From NCBI GenBank assembly GCA_032158295.1, contig CM063255.1, forward strand, positions 15,714,094 to 15,778,093: a stretch of 64,000 nt of DNA, given 5' to 3'. The notes below the pieces were generated by a model. That model searched no databases, had not been told where the DNA came from, and saw only the letters and a list, made by a program, of their open reading frames with translations. Each line of letters opens with the position of its first letter. Within the stretch, counting starts at the first letter, position 1. The DNA comes from Pycnopodia helianthoides. Lineage: Eukaryota > Echinodermata > Asteroidea > Forcipulatida > Asteriidae. Positions 53,334 through 64,000 of the stretch are shown piece after piece. The position numbers were made by a program, and so were the translations under genes.

Positions 53334-54961
53334 TTTTGAAGGATTTATGCAATATGGATCCAACATAAACTCACAATGGGTTGATTTTGAAGGATTGAGG
53401 CAGTAGGGTTCCAAAATAAACTCATATAAATTGATTTTGGAGGATTGAAGCAGTATGGATCCAACATAAACTCATAGCAGTTGATTTTGGAGGATTGAAG
53501 CAGTAAGGATCCTACACAAATGATATTAGTTGATTTTGAAGGATTTAGGATGTAGGGATCCTACATAAACTCATATCAGTTGATTTTGAAGGATTGAGGC
53601 AGAAGGGATCCTACATAAACTCATATCAGTTGATTTTGGAGGATTGAAGCAGTAGGGATCCAATATAAACTCATATCAGTTGATTTTGGAGGATTGAAGC
53701 AGTAGGGATCCAAAATAAATTCATATCAGTTCATTTTGAAGGATTGAGGCAGTAAGGATCCTACACAAATAATATTAGTTGATTTTGAAGGATTGAGGCA
53801 GTAGGGATCCTACATAAACTCATATCAGTTGATTTTGGAGGATTGAAGCAGTAGGGATCCAATATAAACTCATATCAGTTGATTTTGGAGGATTGAAGCA
53901 GTAGGGATCCAAAATAAATTCATATCAGTTCATTTTGAAGGATTGAGGCAGTAAGGATCCTACACAAATAATATTAGTTGATTTTGAAGGATTTAGGATG
54001 TAGGGATCCTACATAAACTCATATCAATTCATTTTGAAGGATTGAGGCAGTAGGGTTCCAAAATACACTCGTATAAATTGATTTTGGAAGATTGAAGCAG
54101 TAGGGATCCTTTATAAACTCATATTCAGTTGTTTTTGGAGGATTGAAGCAGTAGGGATCCAATGTAAACTCATATCAGTTGATTTTGGAGGATTGAAGCA
54201 GTAGGGATCCTTTATAAACTCATATCAGTTGATTTAGGAGGATTGAAGCAGTAGGGATCCTTTATAAACTCATATCAGTTGATTTTGGAGGATTGAAGCA
54301 GTAGGGATCCTTTATAAACTCATATCAGTTGATTTTGGAGGATTGAAGCAGTAGGGATCCTTTATAAACTCATATCAGTTGATTTGAAGGATTGAAGCAG
54401 TAGGGATCCTTTATAAACTCATATTCAGTTGATTTTGGAGGATTGAGGCAGTAGGGATCCAATGTAAACTCATATCAGTTGATTTTGGAGGATTGAAGCA
54501 GTAGGGATCCGTTATAAACTCATATCAGTTCATTTTGAAGGATTGAGGCAGTAGGGTTCCAAAATACACCCGTATAAATTGATTTTGGAGGATTGAAGCA
54601 GTAGGGATCCAATGTAAACTCATATTCAGTTGATTTTGGAAGATTGAAGCAGTAGGGATCCTTTATAAACTCATATCAGTTGATTTTGGGGGATTGAAGC
54701 AGTAGGGATCCAATATAAACTCATATCAGTTGATTTTGGAGGATTGAAGCAGTAGGGATCCAATGTAAACTCATATCAGTTGATTTGAAGGATTGAAGCA
54801 GTAGGGATCCTTTATAAACTCATATTCAGTTGATTTTGGAGGATTGAGGCAGTAGGGATCCAATGTAAACTCATATCAGTTGATTTTGGAGGATTGAAGC
54901 AGTAGGGATCCTTTATAAACTCATATCAGTTGATTTTGGAGGATTGAAGCAGTAGGGATTT
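53329..54961 (+). repeat. 50-bp BamHI satellite, block 1 (about 33 units)
   Basis: The monomer reads GTTGATTTTGGAGGATTGAA, then GCAGTAGGGATCC, then a variable TTTATAAACTCATATCA. Period is 50 bp, or 51 where ATTCA replaces ATCA. Most monomers carry GGATCC. Variants with TACACAAATAATATTA and with GGATTTAGGATGTAGGG recur in fixed order, giving a 199-bp four-monomer repeat at about 53620-54020. The block ends abruptly in GGGATT at the spacer junction. Confidence 0.97.
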
Positions 54962-56814
54962 TAATAGGAATACACAATCTGAGAAACGTTTCTGACAGAA
55001 ACGTTTCTCAGATTCAAATTTTGGGGGATAAAAACTGACATCTTGTTCCATATCCACATTATTTTGAATTGAAATATTTCTCAAATTGCTTCGAAAGTTG
55101 CTGTACTTCTAACCAAGTCCGTTTTTATTGCCATTAATTTTAAGAGTGATTACCAATCGTGTACACACCTTCCCTTTAAAGGGCAAGGCAGACGGTATTT
55201 TCATCAAGATTGTCAAATCCATCGACATTTAGAGAGGTGAGAGTGGGTACCAACTGCATCTCTGGCCGCAGCATTCACAAACGGACACCACCAAAATGTG
55301 AAGCTCCAAAAGTCGCCTTTCTCGATTTTTGGAGATTCAAACTTGTTGACATACTTTTATTGATTTCTAATCAAAGGGGAGGTACTTCAGGCCAAGTAAT
55401 TTTTCGCAGGATGCTTACCAGCATTACCATCCTGATAACAAGTAGGCTTTCGGATAAAAGTGACACTCGTGTTTTTTTTGGGGGGGGGGTTATTACCAAA
55501 GTATGGCCCCACCTTTGACAAGTTTCTCACAGGTTGGCTGTATGGTATTTCTTGACAACAAGACTATAGAAGATCGGTTTGACTCTAGACTGATATGTAA
55601 TCAATCAAGCACTCATATTCCATGCTTTCCAAGTCCTTCTATAAAAAAAGAAAATCCAGTTGGGTTCAAACTGTCACTCATAACCCTCACAATCTACAGT
55701 AAATAAGTTTTTTTTTTTAAGACCGCTGAACCATCTAACATACCCCATTGACAAGAGCCATGTGCAGTACATGTATGTCTCGATTAAAATATCATCACAG
55801 TAATCTTCGGCGTATAAGCTGCCCGGTGTTTAATCCGCAATGCACAGAAATTGTCGAAAACAAGATTCAGGTGCGAAAAGCTATAAAAGTGCGAGTTGCG
55901 TTGCATTGAAGTCATAATGGATTGAAGTTAACACCATCAATCATTATTGAAATCGTTATTAAGAATGGTCTGCAAGAACAAGAGTGGTTTTCTTCATCTA
56001 GAATATTTTTACGAACGATCTTTTAAAAAAAAAGTGTGCGTTGGTTTTTGTTCTTTAATATTAAAACTGAGAAGTCTCCCGAATTCCGAAAATCTGCTCC
56101 GCGGTAGTAGAATAACTAGCAAGACAAGTTCTCTAAAGAACAAAATCTACACAGCAAAGTAGATATTTATACACATGGTGTTACCGCAAACCGAATATAT
56201 ATTGTTACCTCACCTGCAATGCCTGGTATAACACGTGGAGTACATGGCTTAGGACTTTATCCAGTGGTTTAACCCACAGATGGTACCCTTTTGTGTTTGA
56301 ACATAGTTTAGGATCATAATCTCAGAAAAACGCACAAAAGTTTTGTGTACCGTAAAAAAAGCCTGCCAAGCATTGCTGAATAGTAGGTTTAGCAGAGCTT
56401 TCCAGAGGTGGGTATAGGATTACTCCCACTCTCTGAGTTTGTCTGGAGTTCACATAAAAACCTGCTAAAGTCATAACAAATTTGGATAATTAATGAGTTT
56501 CAAATCTTGCAATAACTTTACTCAAAGGTGACACAGTTATAGAGCAGTTCTTTTGTCAAAACAAAGAGTGGTTTGTTTTCTTGTCCAGAAGTTTATAAGG
56601 CCATCACGGTGTGTGTGCGCTCATGTGATTTTTTACCCAGTATCAAGTATGTTTTTATTGACTGTGTTTATGCCTGTCATCAGTAAGTACCATGGGGCAA
56701 ACCCTTATAGCCTTGCCCCTCAGGTGTACCAATTGGACCAGGAGGATTTGTTTGATTTGAGCACTCATTTGGCTTTTACCTTGGAGGCTTTGGAATTCAA
56801 CATAGCCCAAAACA
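54962..56814 (+). repeat. Spacer unit, copy 2
   Basis: Duplicate of 51431-53328. Differences seen include loss of about 48 bp (the join reads 'agattcaggtgcgaaaag'), a longer G run near 55480, single-base changes, and a 3-base insertion in the 88-codon frame. It is bounded on both sides by satellite, which proves that spacer and satellite were duplicated together. Confidence 0.9.
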
Positions 56815-59800
56815 GTTGAATTTTGAAGGATTTATGCAATATGGATCCAACATAAACTCACAATGGGTTGATTTTGAAGGATTGAGGCAGTAGGGTTCCA
56901 AAATAAACTCATATAAATTGATTTTGGAGGATTGAAGCAGTATGGATCCAATCTAAACTCATAGCAGTTGATTTTGGAGGATTGAAGCAGTAAGGATCCT
57001 ACACAAATGATATTAGTTGATTTTGAAGGATTTAGGATGTAGGGATCCTACATAAACTCATATCAGTTGATTTTGAAGGATTGAGGCAGTAGGGATCCTA
57101 CATAAACTCATATCAGTTGATTTTGGAGGATTGAAGCAGTAGGGATCCAAAATAAACTCATATCAGTTCATTTTGAAGGATTGAGGCAGTAAGGATCCTA
57201 CACAAATAATATTAGTTGATTTTGAAGGATTTGAGGCAGTAGGGATCCTACATAAACTCATATCAGTTCATTTTGAAGGATTGAGGCAGTAGGGTTCGAA
57301 AATACACTCGTATAAATTGATTTTGGAGGATTGAAGCAGTAGGGATCCAATGTAAACTCATATCAGTTGATTTTGGAGGATTGAAGCAGTAGGGATCCTT
57401 TATAAACTCATATCAGTTGATTTTGGAGGATTGAAGCAGTAGGGATCCAATATAAACTCATATTCAGTTGATTTTGGAGGAGTGAGGCATAGGGATCCAA
57501 TGTAAACTCATATCAGTTGATTTTGGAGGATTGAAGCAGTAGGGATCCTTTATAAACTCATATCAGTTGATTTTGGAGGATTGAAGCAGTAGGGATCCTT
57601 TATAAACTCTTATTCAGTTGATTTTTGAGGATTGAAGCAGTAGGGATCCTTTATAAACTCATATCAGTTGATTTTGGAGGATTGAAGCAGTAGGGATCCA
57701 ATATAAACTCATATTCAGTTGATTTTGGAGGATTGAAGCAGTAGGGATCCAATGTAAACTCATATCAGTTAATTTACGAGGATTGAAGCAGTAGGGATCC
57801 TTTATAAACTCATATCAGTTGATTTTGGAGGATTGAAGCAGTAGGGATCCAATATAAACTCATATTCAGTTGATTTTGGAGGATTGAAGCAGTAGGGATC
57901 CAATATAAACTCATATCAGTTAATTTACGAGGATTGAAGCAGTAGGGATCCTTTATAAACTCATATCAGTTGATTTTGGAGGATTGAAGCAGTAGGGATC
58001 CAATATAAACTCATCAGTTAATTTACGAGGATTGAAGCAGTAGGGATCCTTTATAAACTCATATCAGTTGATTTTGGAGGATTGAAGCAGTAGGGATCCA
58101 ATATAAACTCATATTCAGTTGATTTTGGAGGATTGAAGCAGTAGGGATCCAATATAAACTCATATCAGTTAATTTACAGGATTGAAGCAGTAGGGATCCT
58201 TTATAAACTCATATCAGTTGATTTTGGAGGATTGAAGCAGTAGGGATCCATATAAACTCATATCAGTTGATTTTGGAGGATTGAAGCAGTAGGGATCCTT
58301 TATAAAACTCATATCAGTTGATTTGAAGGATTGAAGACGTAGGGTCATTTATAAACTCATATTCAGTTGATTTTGGAGGATTGAAGGCAGTAGGATTCCA
58401 ATATAAACTCATATCAGTTGATTTTGGAGGATTGAAGCAGTATGGATCCAACATAAATCATAAGTTGATTTTGAAGGATTGAGGCAGTGGGTTCCCAAAT
58501 AAACCATGTATGGATTTTGGAGGATTGAAGCAGTATGGATCCAAATTAATCATAGCAGTTGATTTTGGAGGATGAGCATAAGAATCTAACAAATGATTTA
58601 GTTGATTTGAAGGATTTAGGATTAGGATCCTACATAAAACTCATATCAGTTGATTTTGGAGGATTGAAGCAGTAGGGATCCAAATAAACTCATATCAGTT
58701 CATTTTGAGGATTGAGGCAGTAAGGTATCCTACACAAATCATATTCAGTTGATTTTGAAGGATTTAGGATGTAGGGATCCTACATAAACTCATATCAGTT
58801 CATTTTGAAGGATTGAGGCAGTAGGATCCTACAAATATATTCAGTTGATTTTGAAGGATTTAGGTGTAGGGATCCAAAATAACTCATATTCAGTTATTTT
58901 GAAGGATTGAGGCAGTAAGGATCCTAACAAATCATATCAGTTGATTTTGAGGATTTAGGATAGGGATCCTAATAAACTCATATCAGTTATTTTGAGGATT
59001 GAGGCAGTAAGGATCCTAAAATCATATCAGTTGATTTTGAAGGATTTGGAGTAGGGACTACATAAACTCATATCAGTTGATTTTGGAGGATTGAAGCAGT
59101 AGGGATCCAAAATAAATTCATATCAGTTCATTTTGAAGGATTGAGGCAGTAGGTCCTACACAAATCAATTCATTGATTTAAGGATTTAGATGTAGGGATC
59201 CTACTTAACCATATCATCATAATGAGGGATTAAGATTTGAAGATTGGGTTCCATAGAACCATGTAAATATTTAGTTGATTTGGAGATTAACATAGGGATC
59301 TTATTAAATATATTGATTGGAGGATTGCTAGGATCAATATAAACTCATTTCAGTTGATTTTGGAGGATTGAGGAGTGGACCAATTAAACTCATATCAGTT
59401 GATTTTGGAGATGAAGAGTGGATCCTTTATAAACTCATATCAGTTGATTTTGGAGGATTGAGCAGTAGGATCCTTTAAAATCATATTCAGTTGATTTTGG
59501 AGGATTGAGGCAGTAGGGATCCTTATAAAATCATATCAGTTGATTTTGAGATTGAAGCAGTAGGGATCCTTTAAATCATATTCAGTTGATTTTGGAGGAT
59601 TGAGAGTAGGGATCCTATAAACTCATATCAGTTATTTTGAGGATTGAAGCAGTAGGGATCCATATAAATCATATCAGTTGATTTTGGAGGATTAGCAGTA
59701 GGGATCCTTATAATCATATCATTATTTTGAGATTGAAGATAGGGATCCAATAGAACTCATAATCATATTTGGAGGATTAGTAGGAATATTAACTAAGTCT

Positions 59801-62800
59801 AATATTCGAGGATAAGCAGTGGAGACTTAAACTATAGTGATTGAATATAACATAGGGTCCAATTTAAGATACATTCAGTTGATTTAAGATTAACAGTGGG
59901 ATCTTTATAAAATTTCAGGATTTTGGAGATTAACAGTAGGGATCCATTAATAATTCAGTTGATGAAGGATTAAACATAGGGACTTTATAAACTATTTCAG
60001 TTGATTTTGAGGATAAGCGTAGGATCCAATGTAAATCATATCAGTTGATTTTGGAGGATTGAAGCAGTAGGGATCCATAAACTCATATCAGTTGATTTTG
60101 GAGGATTGAAGCAGTAGGGATCCAATATAAACTCATATCAGTTGATTTTGGAGGATTGAAGCAGTAGGGATCCAATAAACCTAATCAGTTGATTTTGAAT
60201 AGGAGGATTTTAAGCGAGGATCTTAAACCATCATGTTGAGGTTGACGTGGATCCTTATAATTATCATGATTGAGGATTAGCAGTAGATCTTATAATAATC
60301 ATGATTTTGGAGTTGAGCGTAGGGATCCATATAATATAGTTGTTGAGATGAAGCTAGGCTATAAACTCATTATTGATTTTGGAGTTGAGCAGTAGGGTCA
60401 TAACCTATCATTGTTGAGGTGAAGCAGTAGATCTATAAACTCATATCATTGATTGAGTGAACAGTAGGGATCCTTTACTCTCAGTTGATTGGAGATGACG
60501 TGGATTATAACCATATCATGATTGAGATGAAGCAGTAGGATCCTATAATCATATCATTGATTGAGGATTGAGCAGTGGACCTTAACTCATATCAGTGATT
60601 TTGGTTGAGCAGAGGGATCCTTAACTCATATCGTTGATTGGTGAAGCAGTAGATCCATATAACTCTATCATGATTTTGAGATGAGCAGTAGGTCCATAAC
60701 TCATTCATGATTGAGGATTGACGTAGGACCTTTAAACTATATCATTTTAGGTGAGCATAGTCCTATAACTCATCATGATTGAGGATTGAGCTGACAAAAT
60801 ATAATTGATTTGAGGATAGGATAGGATCTAATCATATCTTGTTTTGGAGTTGAAGAGTGGATCAATAAATTCGTATTGAGATGAGCAGTAGGATCCTAAT
60901 CATATTCAGTTGATTTGAGATAGAGTAGGATCATAAACTCATATCAGTTGATTGAGGATGAGCAGTAGATCCTAAACATATCAGTTGATTTGAGGATTAG
61001 AGTAGGATCCAATAACTCATTCAGTATTAGATTGAGCAGTAGGATCCTAAAACATATCAGTTGATTTGGAGGATTAGAGTAGGGACCAATAAACTCATAT
61101 CAGTATTTGAGGATGAGCAGTAGGATCAAAAACATTCAGTTATTTAGATAGAGTAGGGATCAATAACTCATATCAGTTGATTGGAGGATAATCAGTAGAT
61201 GAGTAGGATCCATAAATATATCAGTATTAGATTAAGAGTAGGATCTATAAACTCAATCAGTATTGAGATTGAGCAGTAGGTCCATAACTATATTATTGAG
61301 GATTGAAGCAGTAGGGATCCTAAACTCATATCATTGATTGAGGATTGAAGCAGTAGGGATCCTTTATAAATCATATCAGTTGATTTGGAGATTGAAGCAT
61401 AGGGATCTATAAACTCATATTCAGTTGATTGGAGGATGAGCAGTAGGATCCATTAATATATCAGTTGATTTTGAGATTGAAGCAGTAGGGACCTATAAAC
61501 TAATCAGTTATTGAGGATTGAAGCAGTAGGGATCCTTTATAAACTCATATCAGTTGATTTTGGAGGATTGAGCAGTAGGATCCTTAAATCATATCAGTTG
61601 ATTTTGGAGGATTGAAGCAGTAGGATCCTTATAAATCATATCAGTTGATTGAGGATGAAGCAGTAGGATCTATAACTCATATCAGTGATTTTGGAGGATT
61701 GAGCAGTAGATCCAATATAACTCATATCAGTGATTGGATTGAAGCAGTAGGATCCAAAATCATATTGATTTGAGATTGAGCAGTAGGTCAATAAATCATT
61801 ATTGATTTGAGATTGAAGCAGTAGGATCCATAAACTCATACAGTTATTAGGATGAGCAGTAGGATCCTAAATATATAGTGATTTTGAGGATTGAGTAGGG
61901 ATCCTAAACTCAATCGTGATTTGAGGATTAAGCAGTAGGATCAATAAATCATTCATTTTGAGGATGAGCAGTAGGATCCAAAATCATTCAGTTGATTTGA
62001 GGATTAGAGTAGGGATCCTATAAACTCATATCATTATTTGAGGATGAGCAGTAGGATCCTAACTCATATCGTGATTTGAGGATTAGAGTAGGATCCATAA
62101 CTCATATCAGTTATTTTGAGATTGAGCAGTAGATCTAAAAATCATTCGTTGATTTTGAGGATTAGAGGATCTATAACTATCAGTTATTTTGAGGATTGAG
62201 CGTAGATCAAAATATTATTGATTTGAGATAGAGTGGTCCAATAACCATATCATGATTGAGGATGAAGCATGCAGTAGGGATCCTTTAAAATCATATCAGT
62301 TGATTTTGGAGGATTGAGGCAATCAAAGTTATGGGAGAGCTGATTAAAAACTCATATCAGTTGATTTTGGAGGATTGAAGCAGTAGGGATCCTTTATAAA
62401 CTCATATCAGTTGATTTTGGAGGATTGAAGCAGTAGGATCCATATAAATCATATTCAGTTGATTTTGAGGATTGAGCAGTAGGGATCCATATAAACCATA
62501 TCAGTTGATTTTGGAGGATTGAAGCAGTAGGGATCCTTTATAAACTCATATCAGTTGATTTTGGAGGATTGAAGCAGTAGGGATCCATATTAAACTCATA
62601 TTCATTGATTTTGGAGGATTGAAGCAGTAGGGATCCTTTAAACTCATATCAGTTGATTTTGGAGGATTGAAGCAGTAGGGATCCTTATAAACTCATATTC
62701 AGTTGATTTTGGAGGATTGAAGCAGTAGGATCCATTAAACTACATTCAGTTGATTTGGAGGATTGAAGCAGTAGGGATCCTTTAAAACTCATTATCAGTT

Positions 62801-64000
62801 GATTTTGGAGGATTGAAGCAGTAGGGATCCAATATAAACTCAATTCAGTTGATTTGAGGATTGAAGCAGTAGGGATCCTTTATAAACTCATATCAGTTGA
62901 TTTTGGAGGATTGAAGCAGTAGGGATCCATTAAACTCATATCAGTTGATTTTGGAGGATTGAAGCAGTAGGGATCCAATATAAACTCATATCAGTTGATT
63001 TTGGAGATTGAAGCAGTAGGGATCCAATATAAACTCATATCAGTTGATTTTGGAGGATTGAAGCAGTAGGGATCCAATATAAACTCATATCAGTTGATTT
63101 TGGAGGATTGAAGCAGTAGGGATCCTTTATAAACTCATATTCAGTTGATTTTGGAGGATTGAAGCAGTAGGGATCCTTTTAAACTCATATCAGTTGATTT
63201 GAGGATTGAAGCAGTAGGGATCCTTTATAAACTCATATCATTGATTTGGAGGATGAAGCAGTAGGATCCTTTATAAACTCATATCAGTTGATTTGAGGAT
63301 TGAAGCAGTAGGGATCCTTTATAAACTCATATTCAGTTGATTTTGGAGGATTGAAGCAGTAGGGATCCAATATAAACTCATATCAGTTGATTTTGGAGGA
63401 TTGAAGCAGTAGGGATCCTTTATAAACTCATATCAGTTGATTTTGGAGGATTGAAGCAGTAGGGATCCAATATAAACTCATATCAGTTGATTTTGGAGGA
63501 TTGAAGCAGTAGGGATCCTTTAAAACTCATATCAGTTGATTTGAAGGATTGAAGCAGTAGGGATCCTTTATAAACTCATATTCAGTTGATTTTGGAGGAT
63601 TGAGGCAGTAGGGATCCAATATAAACTCATATTCAGTTGATTTTGGAGGATTGAAGCAGTAGGGATCCTTTATAAACTCATATCAGTTGATTTTGGAGGA
63701 TTGAAGCAGTAGGGATCCAATGTAAACTCATATCAGTTGATTTTGGAGGATTGAAGCAGTAGGGATCCTTTATAAACTCATATCAGTTGATTTGAAGGAT
63801 TGAAGCAGTAGGGATCCTTTATAAACTCATATTCAGTTGATTTTGGAGGATTGAGGCAGTAGGGTTCCAATATAAACTCATATCAGTTGATTTTGGAGGA
63901 TTGAAGCAGTAGGGATCCTTTATAAACTCATATCAGTTGATTTTGGAGGATTGAAGCAGTAGGGATCCAATATAAACTCATATTCAGTTGATTTTGGAGG
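56815..64000 (+). repeat. 50-bp BamHI satellite, block 2 (over 7.1 kb, open at window end)
   Basis: Same monomer as block 1. The first units repeat the opening order of block 1 (GTT[G]AATTTTGAAGG, TATGCAATATGGATCC, then GGGTTCC). At about 57720-58200 a three-monomer repeat of about 151 bp is marked by the variant AATTTACGAGG. From 62350 to the end, monomers are again regular. The array continues beyond 64000. Confidence 0.97.
58310..62330 (+). repeat. Deletion-degraded core of the satellite
   Basis: Monomers here keep their word order but shrink to about 40-48 bp through loss of bases in runs: TTTTGGAGG becomes TTGAGG, GGGATCC becomes GGATCC or GATC, AAACTC becomes ACTC. Substitutions are few by comparison. 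Clean 50-bp monomers occur inside it (about 60040-60170) and resume sharply after 62345. A damaged consensus is the best reading. Confidence 0.75.

Noticed and set aside
53329..64000. Direct repeats of regular length, considered as a CRISPR array
   Set aside because: There are no unique spacers: the whole 50-bp unit repeats, variants are shared between units, and the genome is an animal's.
1..64000. Autonomous transposase, reverse transcriptase or viral genes
   Set aside because: None of the frames I could read shows DDE, RT or integrase motifs; every mobile element seen is short and non-autonomous.

Overview
This window comes from a eukaryotic, intron-rich, AT-rich animal genome. The first recognisable gene is a six-exon cytosolic ribosomal protein gene, RPL19, whose protein is close to vertebrate RPL19. 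The rest is dominated by short non-autonomous DNA transposons, tRNA-derived SINEs and a long satellite. RPL19 similarity and the style of the repeats suggest a deuterostome invertebrate, most likely an echinoderm. That placement is inference, because no marker in the window fixes the taxon.

Layout. 1-8700: intergenic DNA with decayed foldback repeats, a tRNA-like SINE, two minisatellites and a MITE with inverted ends. 8700-17760: RPL19 on the + strand, with a TOP-type start, a first exon holding only five coding bases, five introns loaded with MITEs, and a poly(A) signal at 17719. 17760-20960: mostly featureless intergenic DNA with one foldback repeat, ending in a candidate promoter. 20963-50319: a second + strand gene reconstructed from three phase-compatible exons. 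It would encode a 165-residue Ser/Pro-rich, probably nuclear protein that I do not recognise. Its introns of about 5.3 and 23.6 kb hold most of the mobile elements, and three non-repetitive stretches (about 40.0, 43.4-43.8 and 47.9 kb) that look like regulatory DNA. 51431-64000: a 3.53-kb tandem duplication of a roughly 1.9-kb spacer joined to a 50-bp satellite carrying a BamHI site (GGATCC) in most units. The second satellite block runs past the window end.

The most informative results concern genome structure. Several MITE families can be defined from the window alone by their termini and target-site duplications: TTAA, 5 bp, 6-7 bp and 8 bp. The composite spacer-plus-satellite array has a perfect 16+1+16 palindrome 17 bp inside its duplication junction, and two different higher-order repeat registers. 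Its core (about 58.3-62.3 kb) is damaged almost only by short deletions in base runs, which points to a poor long-read consensus rather than evolution. There is no sign of prokaryotic or viral genes, CRISPR arrays or rRNA.
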